Under the pieces are notes generated by a model that saw only the letters and a list, made by a program, of their open reading frames with translations, ran no database searches and was not told the DNA's origin. The translations under genes were made by a program, and so were the position numbers. Positions 42,960 to 52,043 of a stretch of 64,000 nucleotides of DNA are shown here, in pieces. Where the stretch lies: the NCBI RefSeq assembly GCF_000183425.1, contig NC_014759.1, positions 2,325,001-2,389,000 on the forward strand, written 5' to 3'. Position 1 is the stretch's first letter. Every line of letters begins with the position of its first letter. This stretch comes from Marivirga tractuosa DSM 4126. Its GTDB lineage: Bacteria > Bacteroidota > Bacteroidia > Cytophagales > Cyclobacteriaceae.

Positions 42960-43502
42960 TTATTCTCTACTTAACTCCCAAAGCTTCAAAACCGTCTTCC
43001 AATTTCTTGTGGTGGCTTTTACTTTTAGTTTCTTTTCGAAAAAGGCATTGGTCAGTTTGGATTTATGATAGCTGCCTTCGCAATAAATGAAGACATTTTT
43101 CCCCATTATTTTAAATTGGTCAGGCTTATAATTTACAGTTTCCAGTTGCTCCTGTTTGTCTTGTTCGGGTATTTTATTTAAAAAAGTAAGGTGCAATTTA
43201 TTGATATCAGCATCTGCAGTATAAAATGGATTGTTGGCTATAGCACTTTCAATTTCATTTTTTGACAGTACAATTACTGGCACTTGAAAATCAAATTGTT
43301 TTAAAATAGCAGACTCAATATTTTCAGCTAATTGGTCATTTTGCTGCCTTTCACCTGCTTCGAAAATCAAATTTCCACTTTGGATATAAGTTTGGATATT
43401 TTCATAGCCCAGATTCTGCATCAATGTTTTCAAATCTGCCATGAGGATTTTTCTTTTACCGCCAACATTTATTCCTCTCAGAATTGCAATTTTTGTTTCC
43501 AT
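42960..43502 (-). CDS. DUF1697 family protein
   Basis: Protein of 180 aa from the ATG at 43502; METKIAILRGINVGGKRKILMADLK is the family's conserved start, and 20 further codons upstream lack family similarity. YENIQTYIQSGNLIFEA and the following helices complete the DUF1697 ferredoxin-like fold. The function of the family is unknown. It converges with the TonB receptor gene (8-nt gap). Confidence 0.85.
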   Translation of the reverse strand: METKIAILRGINVGGKRKILMADLKTLMQNLGYENIQTYIQSGNLIFEAGERQQNDQLAENIESAILKQFDFQVPVIVLSKNEIESAIANNPFYTADADINKLHLTFLNKIPEQDKQEQLETVNYKPDQFKIMGKNVFIYCEGSYHKSKLTNAFFEKKLKVKATTRNWKTVLKLWELSRE

Positions 43503-43645
43503 ATTTGCGAACTTAAACATTATAATAGTGACATGCATGCTTCTGTAGGAAGATTTAGACAATGCTCACATAAGTAAGTAAATCTCATTTCTTGCTATTG
43601 TTTTTATTAAGAAATCCTTACCTTCTAAAAAATAAATGAAAGACT

Positions 43646-44290
43646 ATGCACTTTTCCTATTTTGTCCAACAAAAACTTAAATTAGCCTCAGCTTTAGCCA
43701 TCATTTTAATCATTGTCTTGGTTAACAACAGATTGCAAAATAATAATCTTACAGAGTTAGGAGAGACATTTGGCTCCGTGTATAAAGACCGTCTGCTTGT
43801 GGAGAATTACATTTTTAAGATGGCAAATGCCACCCATGAAAAAAAGTATTTGCTAACACAAATTGATAGAAGAAAGGATCAAGCCATTAAAGAGGAAATC
43901 AATTCCATTAACCAAAAAATGGATTCCATAATTTCCGATTACCAAAAAACCTACCTTACAATTAATGAAAACAAGATTTTCAAAGATTATCTCAAAAACA
44001 ATACTCGACTTAGGGTATTGGAGCAAAATCCAGAATCTCAAATTTTTCAACTGAATGATTTGTATAATAGAAATGTGGCAATGTTGACAGAATTATCCAA
44101 AATTCAGATGATAGAAGGAGAAGCATTGTACAATAATTCTCAATCAATAGTCACGAGCAATGCCAGCATTTCCTATTTGGAATTGGGTTTATTAATCATA
44201 TTGGGCCTTATATCACAAGCATTGATTTTTAATTCAAAATCCCTCAATAATAGGTTGAGAAAAGATCAAAATAACCTGCCTTTAAATTAA
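43646..44290 (+). CDS. Stand-alone four-helix-bundle (4HB_MCP-like) sensor domain protein
   Basis: Protein of 214 aa with TM helices at both ends (LASALAIILIIVLVNN and LELGLLIILGLISQALIF) and a periplasmic helical bundle of about 145 residues between them (ELGETFGSVYKDRLLVENYIFKMANATHEKKYLL…), the 4HB_MCP ligand-binding fold of chemoreceptors. No kinase, HAMP or methyl-accepting domain follows, so any output would need a partner. A terminator hairpin follows at 44417-44452. Confidence 0.7.
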   Translation: MHFSYFVQQKLKLASALAIILIIVLVNNRLQNNNLTELGETFGSVYKDRLLVENYIFKMANATHEKKYLLTQIDRRKDQAIKEEINSINQKMDSIISDYQKTYLTINENKIFKDYLKNNTRLRVLEQNPESQIFQLNDLYNRNVAMLTELSKIQMIEGEALYNNSQSIVTSNASISYLELGLLIILGLISQALIFNSKSLNNRLRKDQNNLPLN

Positions 44291-44416
44291 CTCTTCATAA
44301 AGTTTTTGATAGCATTCCAACCCTTTCTGTAGTTTGGTTGTCTTTGATATAGAAGGTTTTGGTTGAAATCTTTCTGTGGATGGCTGGTTACCGTTCATAG
44401 TTTTATGGTTGTAGGC

Positions 44417-44452
44417 GAAAAGGGTAGTAGCAATACTGCCCTTTTCTATTTT
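44417..44452 (+). terminator. Hairpin between the 4HB protein and pirin genes
   Basis: GAAAAGGGTAGTA / TACTGCCCTTTTC arms with a short loop, followed by TATTTTT. The pirin gene ends at 44468 from the other side, so the hairpin may serve both strands. Confidence 0.7.
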
Positions 44453-44467
44453 TCCAACTATTTGCTT

Positions 44468-45181
44468 TTACCATTCCATTGGAACTTCCATCAGCAGCAT
44501 TTCAGAATCTTCGTTTGCTTTTATATTTACTTCGTCCAGATTTAACAAACCGATTCCATCGCGCTTTTCAAGCTTTTCACCTTCAATTTCAATTTCGCCC
44601 TCAAGCAAGAATACAAACAATCCGTTATCCTTTTTTTTCAATTCATAGCTTTTTTCAAATCCCTTTTCAAAATCAGCTAAGTGAAACCACGCATCTTGTT
44701 GAATCCAAGTATCTAATCCTGCTTCTTTTGGTGAAACCACCATTTGGAAACTGTTTTTTCTCTCTGCCACAGCATAGTGCACTTGGCCATATCTAGGTTC
44801 GATATTTTCTTTATTTGGGAAAACCCAGATTTGCAAAAATTCCGTTCCAATATCTTTATTCGGATTAAATTCTGAATGTGTGACTCCAGTACCGGCTGAC
44901 ATTACCTGCACATCCCCTTGCTTAATAGTCGCCTGATTTCCCATACTATCTTCATGAGCCAAATCACCTCTTAATGGGATAGAAATAATTTCCATATTTT
45001 CGTGTGGGTGCTTTGGAAAACCTGTTCCACTTGTAATTTTATCATCATTCAATACCCGTAGTGCCCCAAAATGAATTCTATCCGGATTGTAATAGGATGC
45101 AAAACTGAAGGTATGATGCGTATCTAGCCATCCATGATTAGCGTGGCCTCTTGAATCTGATTTATACAGTATTTTTTTCAT
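44468..45181 (-). CDS. Pirin-family bicupin protein
   Basis: Pirin of 237 aa (YhhW/quercetinase type). The N-terminal cupin has the metal ligands in FPKHPHENMEIISIPL and QVMSAGTGVTHSE; SFASYYNPDRIHFGALRVLNDD is the family signature. The C-terminal cupin is shorter. Metal-dependent; some pirins oxidise quercetin, others bind regulators. It stands alone on the minus strand. Confidence 0.88.
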   Translation of the reverse strand: MKKILYKSDSRGHANHGWLDTHHTFSFASYYNPDRIHFGALRVLNDDKITSGTGFPKHPHENMEIISIPLRGDLAHEDSMGNQATIKQGDVQVMSAGTGVTHSEFNPNKDIGTEFLQIWVFPNKENIEPRYGQVHYAVAERKNSFQMVVSPKEAGLDTWIQQDAWFHLADFEKGFEKSYELKKKDNGLFVFLLEGEIEIEGEKLEKRDGIGLLNLDEVNIKANEDSEMLLMEVPMEW

Positions 45182-45290
45182 TGTTTTAAAATTATATGTA
45201 GATACATGTAATTACGAGACAACAGAAAAGTTGTGTCATTTTTGAGGGAAATAATTTTTTAATTATCATTCCGACTTAAAGTTCGTAGAA

Positions 45291-45893
45291 ATGAATCTGA
45301 AATTAAGGAATAAATACAAAAGCGTTAGGCTGGCAATTTTTTCAGGTACTATAACCAGAATTGAATACCCATATTGCTTGGATTTTGACGGTCATGAACC
45401 GATTCAATATGCTGGTTTTAATAGTCCCAATAATATTGTATTCCATTTACAAGCAAAAGACGATACTTTAAAAGAATTTCAATTTCATAATTCCTGCTTC
45501 GATTTTAGAGAAGGTCATAGTATTAGTGTCATTACATCGGTCAAAACTTCTCTTCACAGGCTTGTAATTAACCATAATACGCAAAGATATTGGTTAACAA
45601 ATACCGAATCTTTATCATCTGAATTGCTGTGGGAAAAATATGTTCTTGCTTTCACACTGCTTTTCTTCTACTTAGCATTTTTCGTTTCAGCATATTTCAT
45701 AATTATTCCATTTTTTGACAAGACCAATGTTGCATTAATGGTATTGACAGGAGTTGCAGTGCTAACTGCTACATTTATTCTACCTAAAATTTACCGACTT
45801 ATTAAAATCAGTAGAAATCAATTTTTATTTGAAAAGAGGTTTCGTCCGCAGTTGCAGACCATTGCAAGAAATCTTTTAAATGATGAACAATAA
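45291..45893 (+). CDS. Two-TM protein of unknown function
   Basis: Protein of 200 aa. The first 120 residues are soluble beta-rich sequence (RLAIFSGTITRIEYPYCLDFDGHEPIQY), followed by two TM helices (LAFTLLFFYLAFFVSAYFIIIPFF and VALMVLTGVAVLTATFIL) and a basic tail. No family recognised. Flanking gaps of about 110 and 200 bp contain no other gene. The 110 bp upstream, shared with divergent pirin, should hold promoters for both. Confidence 0.55.
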   Translation: MNLKLRNKYKSVRLAIFSGTITRIEYPYCLDFDGHEPIQYAGFNSPNNIVFHLQAKDDTLKEFQFHNSCFDFREGHSISVITSVKTSLHRLVINHNTQRYWLTNTESLSSELLWEKYVLAFTLLFFYLAFFVSAYFIIIPFFDKTNVALMVLTGVAVLTATFILPKIYRLIKISRNQFLFEKRFRPQLQTIARNLLNDEQ

Positions 45894-46096
45894 ATTTTTA
45901 GCTACATCAAAAACATTCACTTTGGTAAGTTTTCAGGTTCAAATTAGAAATAACACACTTATTGGACTTTAATTAGTATCTTCAAAAGGCCTAATATTGC
46001 TGCCTTATATCAAATTTTAAAAATCCACTTAGCAAAACTATATTATTTATTCATATTATTTTATAATTTTAATCATTCGCACAAAAACCATAAATA

Positions 46097-46975
46097 ATGA
46101 AAATGTATTTAAGATCGATAGTATTTGTAGCCTTATTGGCAGTTGTGGCATGTAGCCCACAAAAAAAAGAAAAAGAAAGCAGTAATTCAGAAGCATTTGA
46201 AAAAGCTCAAGAGGAAGTAAAAGAGCAAATTTCTGGTGTGGTGAAAGAAATGCCAGCTCCTTCTGAAATCCCTTACTTATTAATGGAAACAGGCGCAGAC
46301 TTCAATGAAAGTTTACTTCACAATGTAAAAAGCGTTGGAAATTACAGTCAGAATAATGAAGCTGCTGTTAACTTAGGCGTTTATGCAACTGATGTGGCTT
46401 ATTTAAGTGCCTATGAGAAATCACAAAAGGCATTAAACTATATCACCGAAATAAGACCATTAGCAGATCAATTAGCACTATCAGGTTCGTTTGATCCCAA
46501 AACTGTTGAGCGATTTGAAGCTAATCTATCTAACACCGATTCATTGGCAATGATTGTAAATGAAGCTATTAACAATGCAGATGATCATTTAAGAAAAACA
46601 GATCGTCCTAAGGTTGCCGCTTTATTATTGGCAGGTTCATTTATTGAAGGCTTATACATTGCTACTGCATTAGTTGAAAATTATCCTAATGAACTTCCTG
46701 ATGAGGCAAGATCATTAATTTTGATTCCTTTGGTTGACGTTATTATCAAGCAAGAAGAGCCATTGATTGATTTAATTGAATTGTTAAAAGGCGTAGATCA
46801 GGATGACTATATTTCAACCTTAATTACAGATTTGGAAGTACTTAAAGCTGAATACAAAAAATTAAACGTTCAGAAGTTGATGGATGAAGGCAGAGGAAAC
46901 GAACTATTAAAAGATGAAGCTTTAGACAATATAACCAATCAAATGGGTAAAATCAGAGATGATGTAACCGGATGA
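46097..46975 (+). CDS. Helical lipoprotein of unknown function
   Basis: Lipoprotein of 292 aa: the signal ends VVACSPQKKEKE, with Cys as the lipidation site. The rest is acidic and almost wholly helical, with repeated segments such as ATDVAYLSAYEKSQKALNYI and AALLLAGSFIEGLYIATALVENYP. It looks like a periplasmic helical bundle. A strong terminator follows at 46998-47050, separating it from the transporter gene. Confidence 0.65.
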   Translation: MKMYLRSIVFVALLAVVACSPQKKEKESSNSEAFEKAQEEVKEQISGVVKEMPAPSEIPYLLMETGADFNESLLHNVKSVGNYSQNNEAAVNLGVYATDVAYLSAYEKSQKALNYITEIRPLADQLALSGSFDPKTVERFEANLSNTDSLAMIVNEAINNADDHLRKTDRPKVAALLLAGSFIEGLYIATALVENYPNELPDEARSLILIPLVDVIIKQEEPLIDLIELLKGVDQDDYISTLITDLEVLKAEYKKLNVQKLMDEGRGNELLKDEALDNITNQMGKIRDDVTG

Positions 46976-46997
46976 TAACTATTTAAAACAAAAAATT

Positions 46998-47050
46998 AAG
47001 AAGGGCTGATTATCAGAGGCATTGCCTTTAAAATCGCCCTTCTTTTGTTT
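46998..47050 (+). terminator. Rho-independent terminator
   Basis: AAGAAGGGC and GCCCTTCTT arms close a loop of about 29 nt and are followed by TTGTTT, 23 nt after the lipoprotein gene. Confidence 0.7.
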
Positions 47051-47100
47051 AATTCGATCCTTACATTCTCATAAATTACACTAATATTCTTAGCTAAGCC

Positions 47101-50100
47101 ATGAGTGAAAATCTACTAAAAGCCTTACTCGAGTTATTTGCCATCATTGCCAAGGAGGGCACTGTTACCGAAGATGAGCGAAATAATGTGAAGAAGTTTC
47201 TTACTGATACCCTTTCAGAAGAATCTGCAGCACATCATCTTACAATGTTTGATCAATATGCACAATCAATTGAAGGCAATGATAAGAATGAAAAAATCGC
47301 TCGTATCTGTAAAAAAATTAATGAAGAGTTTACCTACCCTCAAAAAATCATATTGGCTCTCCAATTGATTGAACTGATTCTAGCTGATGGCGAAATTGCT
47401 GAAGAAGAAACCAAAATACTTGACGATGTCAGTGGAAAAATCAGGCTCTCTCCTGAACTTATTGCATACATTCAAGCCTTTGCGCTAGCCAAAAACATTG
47501 AAGACTTTGAGTCTGACAAATTTCTAATAGTAGCAGAAAATAATCATAAAGTTCCCGCCCCTACTTATTTTATCCAAGAAGATCATTTGGATGGCTTTTT
47601 GGCAGTGTTGAAGCTTTCAGGAACTGAAATGTACTTTGTAAAATATCTGGGGAATACTCAACTCAGCATGAACGGTATTCCACTTAGAAAAAATGCCATT
47701 ACCCTCTTCCCTTCTGGGAGCACAATAAAAGGTGAAAAATCACAAACCGTATTCTATAGCGATGTAGCGAGCCATTATAAAACCGATAGCAGTTCGTCAA
47801 ACATATCGTTTGTGGCTGAAAATATTAGTTTCACATTTCCAAATGGGCATAAAGGTCTTCATAATGTAAACATTGCAGAGGATACAGGTAGATTAGTAGG
47901 ACTAATGGGTGCATCAGGTTCAGGTAAATCTACTTTGTTGAATGTCCTGAACGGAAATGAAAAGCCTACGGAAGGCAAAGTAGAAATCAATGGAATTAAC
48001 ATCCATGAAAATCCAGATGCTATTAAAGGAACAATCGGTTATGTACCCCAAGATGATCTATTGATAGAGGAGTTAACCGTTTATGAAAACCTGTACTACG
48101 CTTCTAAACTGTGCTTTGACGATAAAACAGAAGCTGAAATTGAAGAATTAGTATCCAATACTTTAGCTTCATTGGGACTATCAGAAACCAAACATTTGAA
48201 AGTTGGATCCCCTTTGGACAAAACCATCAGTGGTGGACAAAGAAAAAGACTGAATATTGGACTTGAATTATTGAGAGAACCATCCGTTCTTTTTGTAGAT
48301 GAACCCACCTCTGGATTATCTTCCAGAGATTCAGAAAATATCATGGATTTGCTGAAAGAGCTAAGCTTGAAAGGCAAAATGGTTTTTGTGGTAATCCATC
48401 AACCTTCTTCTGATATTTTCCGCATGTTTGATAAGCTCGTGATTTTAGATGTTGGAGGCTTCCAAATCTATTATGGTAATCCGGTTGAAGCCGTTTTATA
48501 TTTCAAAAACCAGATCAATACCATTGATAAAGATCAGGCGGCATGTATTGAATGTGGAAATGTAAATCCTGAGCAGATTTTCAATATCATTGAAACCAAG
48601 GTGGTGAATGAATATGGAAAAGCTACCGATGAAAGAAAAATCAGTCCAAAAAAGTGGTTTAGCCTGTTTGAAAATCAACTTAACATCCCAAAAGTTGAGA
48701 ATCCAGATCCATTGCCAGAACCCGAACTAAGAATACCAAGTTGGGCAAAACAAGTTGGCCTATTTTTCCGAAGAGATTTTAAATCCAAATTAGCCAATAA
48801 ACAATATTTGCTAATTAACTTATTGGAAGCTCCAATTTTAGCAATGCTATTGGCGTACATCATTCGATACTATCCTGAGAATGAAAATAATGAGTATTTA
48901 TTTATAGACAATCTAAATATTCCAGCCTTTTTCTTCATGAGCATAATTGTAGCCTTATTTATGGGGCTAACTGTCAGTGCGGAAGAAATTATCAAGGACC
49001 GAAAAATATTAAAGCGAGAATCCTTTTTGCACTTGAGTAGAAGCAGCTATTTATTCTCTAAAATTGGGATTTTATTTCTTTTTTCTGCTGTTCAAACTTT
49101 CACCTACGTAATAATAGGAGACCTAATATTGGAGGTTGATGGCATGAGTTTAACGTATTGGGCGATTCTATTCTCTACTGCTTGCTTTGCTAATATGTTA
49201 GGATTGAATATTTCTGCAGCCTTTAATTCAGCCATTACAATTTATATTTTAATCCCCATTTTGCTGATTCCACAACTAATTTTGAGTGGTGTGGTGGTGA
49301 AATTTGATAATCTTAATCCACAAATCACCACCCCCGATCAAGTGCCGCTAGTTGGTGAACTGATGGCTTCTCGATGGGCATTTGAAGCTTCAATGGTAGC
49401 TCAGTTTAAATCAAATGAATATACCAAGCCTTTTTTCGAATTAGAAAAGCAAATGGCTCAATCGGAATATAAAACGGTTTACTACTTGCCAAAACTGAAA
49501 TCAAAATTAGATTTCCTGAAAAATAATATTGAAAAGCGGGATAACCCTGAATTTGAAAATGCATTAAACCTTTTAAGACGAGAAATCGGTTTAGAACTCG
49601 AAATTGTTGGAGAAGATAAATTCGATGCCTTCCATAAATTGACGATTGAAAAATTTGATAGCTGGACAGCTGATAAGACAGAAGTATTTTTAAATACTTT
49701 AGGTAGATTTTACAATAACTTCTTTAACGAAGCGAATACCAAAAAAGAGAAAGCAATTTTTATGCTTACTCAAAGCCCAGAAAAGAAAAAGCAATTCGAA
49801 TATCTAAGGGATAATTACTACAATAAAACAGTTGCCAATTTGGTGAAAAACACAAATGACCCTAATAGAATTATAGAATATGATGGCAGATTAATTCAGA
49901 AGATCTATCCTGTATTTATGGAGCCACAGCCTGACCATGCACTGGATTTCAGAACACAGTTCTACGCAGGGGAAAAATATTTCGGAGGTTATATTTTCAA
50001 TACTTTGCAATTTAACTTGGCTGTCATTTGGCTGATGAGTATTATTTTATTTGTAATGCTTTACTATGATGTGCTTAGGAAAATAGTGGCTTTTAAAAAG

Positions 50101-50109
50101 CCATTTTGA
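47101..50109 (+). CDS. ABCG-type ABC transporter fused to a TerB-like domain
   Basis: Half-transporter-like protein of 1002 aa. Residues 1-140 are a helical TerB-like domain (KALLELFAIIAKEGTVTEDE, IELILADGEIAEEE). A linking beta domain (about 150-235) resembles FHA. The ATPase has Walker A GASGSGKST near residue 270, signature ISGGQRKRLNIG and Walker B VLFVDEPTSG. The ABC2 membrane domain follows (about 550-760), then a long insert and a last TM pair (FNLAVIWLMSIILFVMLYY). The ATPase-then-membrane order is that of ABCG/White exporters. Substrate unknown. Confidence 0.82.
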   Translation: MSENLLKALLELFAIIAKEGTVTEDERNNVKKFLTDTLSEESAAHHLTMFDQYAQSIEGNDKNEKIARICKKINEEFTYPQKIILALQLIELILADGEIAEEETKILDDVSGKIRLSPELIAYIQAFALAKNIEDFESDKFLIVAENNHKVPAPTYFIQEDHLDGFLAVLKLSGTEMYFVKYLGNTQLSMNGIPLRKNAITLFPSGSTIKGEKSQTVFYSDVASHYKTDSSSSNISFVAENISFTFPNGHKGLHNVNIAEDTGRLVGLMGASGSGKSTLLNVLNGNEKPTEGKVEINGINIHENPDAIKGTIGYVPQDDLLIEELTVYENLYYASKLCFDDKTEAEIEELVSNTLASLGLSETKHLKVGSPLDKTISGGQRKRLNIGLELLREPSVLFVDEPTSGLSSRDSENIMDLLKELSLKGKMVFVVIHQPSSDIFRMFDKLVILDVGGFQIYYGNPVEAVLYFKNQINTIDKDQAACIECGNVNPEQIFNIIETKVVNEYGKATDERKISPKKWFSLFENQLNIPKVENPDPLPEPELRIPSWAKQVGLFFRRDFKSKLANKQYLLINLLEAPILAMLLAYIIRYYPENENNEYLFIDNLNIPAFFFMSIIVALFMGLTVSAEEIIKDRKILKRESFLHLSRSSYLFSKIGILFLFSAVQTFTYVIIGDLILEVDGMSLTYWAILFSTACFANMLGLNISAAFNSAITIYILIPILLIPQLILSGVVVKFDNLNPQITTPDQVPLVGELMASRWAFEASMVAQFKSNEYTKPFFELEKQMAQSEYKTVYYLPKLKSKLDFLKNNIEKRDNPEFENALNLLRREIGLELEIVGEDKFDAFHKLTIEKFDSWTADKTEVFLNTLGRFYNNFFNEANTKKEKAIFMLTQSPEKKKQFEYLRDNYYNKTVANLVKNTNDPNRIIEYDGRLIQKIYPVFMEPQPDHALDFRTQFYAGEKYFGGYIFNTLQFNLAVIWLMSIILFVMLYYDVLRKIVAFKKPF

Positions 50110-50193
50110 TTTAACCACAAAGTTAGACTAAGATTTCACTAAGTTTCACAAAGGAGAATTAAAACAATTTAGTTTAAAATCAATTTACAGATT

Positions 50194-50958
50194 ATGAAAA
50201 ATATACTACTGCTTAACGCATTAATCCTTACAATTCTTGCTTGTCAGCCAACCGAAAAAACGGCAGAACAGCAAGAAACAAAAAAAGAAGATTCTGCTTC
50301 TTTCGATGAAAGTAATTCAGATCGAAAGGCAGTTGAGCTTGCTGATAAGGTCATAGCTGCTCATGGAGGAGAAGAAAATTGGAATAATACTCGTTATATT
50401 TCATGGAATTTTCTGGGTGCCCGTGATTTGGTTTGGGATAAATATACAGGCAATGTTCGAATTGATTTTCCTTCTGAGAGATCTACTTATTTGATTAATA
50501 TCAATCAGGATACAGGAAGAGTTAAAATCAGTGATAGAGAATTAACAAAAGCTGATTCTTTAGACAAATACATTGAAAGAGGAAAGCAAATTTGGGTAAA
50601 TGATTCTTATTGGTTGGTATTCCCTTTTAAGTTGAAAGATCCGGGTGTACAATTAAAATATGTGGGACAAGACACTACCAAAAATGGCGAAGAAGCTGAA
50701 GTGATCAGCTTAACTTTTGAAAAAGTAGGATTTACACCACAGAATAAATACAAAGCTTATATTGATCCTCAATCTCATTTGATCCTGCAATGGGATTTTT
50801 ACAGAAATGCATCAGACAGTGCTGCTAGTTTTCAAAATGTATGGACTGATTATCAACAATATGACCAGATCATGCTTTCTTCTGGAAGGGATGAAAGAGA
50901 ATTGGGAAATATTAAAGTAGCGCAGGAATGGGATGACAGCGCTTTTGAAGAGTTTTAA
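50194..50958 (+). CDS. Lipoprotein of the outer-membrane lipid/sterol-carrier type (unknown function)
   Basis: Lipoprotein of 254 aa: ILACQPTEKT gives the lipobox. The mature sequence ADKVIAAHGGEENWNNTRYISWNFLGARDLVWDKYTG matches a LolA-like fold found in many Bacteroidota secreted proteins that start with 'HGG..W..'. Its last codons overlap the 3' end of the next, convergent gene by 4 nt. Function unknown. Confidence 0.65.
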   Translation: MKNILLLNALILTILACQPTEKTAEQQETKKEDSASFDESNSDRKAVELADKVIAAHGGEENWNNTRYISWNFLGARDLVWDKYTGNVRIDFPSERSTYLININQDTGRVKISDRELTKADSLDKYIERGKQIWVNDSYWLVFPFKLKDPGVQLKYVGQDTTKNGEEAEVISLTFEKVGFTPQNKYKAYIDPQSHLILQWDFYRNASDSAASFQNVWTDYQQYDQIMLSSGRDERELGNIKVAQEWDDSAFEEF

Positions 50959-51497
50959 AGTAGTCCCGTCATTCTATAGAAATCATACAAGCTAACACGA
51001 AAAGCTTCCTTTTGATCTGCATCCGGAAATAGAGGGAGCTTTTTATCTCTGTAGATCATATACATTTCTACCTCCTCAGTCATCTTGTTGTAGAGTTTGG
51101 TTGTAAAAATCATTTCATCCCTACGCTTTTCGCCTTTCATAGCAATGCTGCCTGTTTCATTAGATTCAATTGCTTCCCAATACACTTTGAAATTTTCTTT
51201 TTCAATACGTTTAGTCATTTCTACCATTGGATAGACCTTATTTGCCCTCCAATTGACTACTAATGAAATATTGAAATAAAAATCGGTGCTATCTTTTTTT
51301 CGATCTTCATGACGGTAAATGCGCCAACCACCTTCTTCCATCACCTCAAGGTCATAATTAGTTTGACGCATATTTCGAAAAAAGATATAGGCATCATCAG
51401 TATAACTGAACTTTAGCTTTTCCAGCTCCACTTTTTTGGAAGTGTTAACCGAGCAAGCGAAGATTGCTAAGACAAAAAGTAAAAGAAAATTCTTCAT
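50955..51497 (-). CDS. Lipoprotein of unknown function
   Basis: Lipoprotein of 180 aa (signal ending LAIFACSVNTS). The body (YIFFRNMRQTNYDLEVMEEGGWRIYRHEDRKKD) is a mixed alpha/beta domain without a recognised motif. It is followed, 5' to 3' on the minus strand, by nothing but the convergent gene. It lies downstream of two related-context minus-strand genes and may belong to their operon. Confidence 0.55.
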   Translation of the reverse strand: MKNFLLLFVLAIFACSVNTSKKVELEKLKFSYTDDAYIFFRNMRQTNYDLEVMEEGGWRIYRHEDRKKDSTDFYFNISLVVNWRANKVYPMVEMTKRIEKENFKVYWEAIESNETGSIAMKGEKRRDEMIFTTKLYNKMTEEVEMYMIYRDKKLPLFPDADQKEAFRVSLYDFYRMTGLL

Positions 51498-51539
51498 GCT
51501 TATTAAAACTGAAAAGGACTCTTCAAGTTTGAATTTTGA

Positions 51540-52043
51540 TCATTTCTTAGCCCGATAGCCTTTAGGTACCATAGGTTGCCCCTGGTCATAAGCATTAATA
51601 TATAAGGTATCCGCCTCTTCTTTTTTGCCTTTAGGATAAACAATCCATACATCCAACAGTCCGAATTTTTGATCGGCCCCTATGGTTTTGCTGTTTAATG
51701 TCTTAAACGGACAACAACTTCTTACTCTTTCATATTCTACCGGAGTACCGTCCTCCATTTCAAGAGCATTTAAAAATCTCATTCGGTTTTTACCGCCTTC
51801 ATGGTGATTGGTAACGCCTACAAAAATGGGGTTTTTCTCGCTTCTTCCGTAGGATTTATCATTTGTAGAAATTCCCAAATAGATGGTAGAGTCATTCAGC
51901 ATTTCATAGCTTTCCACTGTGTTTTTCTTCTCAGTATATTCAGGATAATCACGATCAAATTTGCTTGGAGGTGGTTTGCAAGCAAAAGCTAAAATCCATA
52001 AAAATAAAATGGAGGCAGTTCTATTGTTCTGTAAATAGCTCAT
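51540..52043 (-). CDS. Lipoprotein of unknown function
   Basis: Lipoprotein of 167 aa: LFLWILAFACKPPPSKF gives the lipidation site. SYEMLNDSTIYLGISTNDKSYG and RVRSCCPFKTLNSKTIGADQKFGLLDVWIVYPKGK show a possible beta-sandwich with a vicinal Cys pair. Its start overlaps the 3' end of the upstream gene (52021-53388) by 23 nt, so the two are co-transcribed. Function unknown. Confidence 0.6.
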   Translation of the reverse strand: MSYLQNNRTASILFLWILAFACKPPPSKFDRDYPEYTEKKNTVESYEMLNDSTIYLGISTNDKSYGRSEKNPIFVGVTNHHEGGKNRMRFLNALEMEDGTPVEYERVRSCCPFKTLNSKTIGADQKFGLLDVWIVYPKGKKEEADTLYINAYDQGQPMVPKGYRAKK

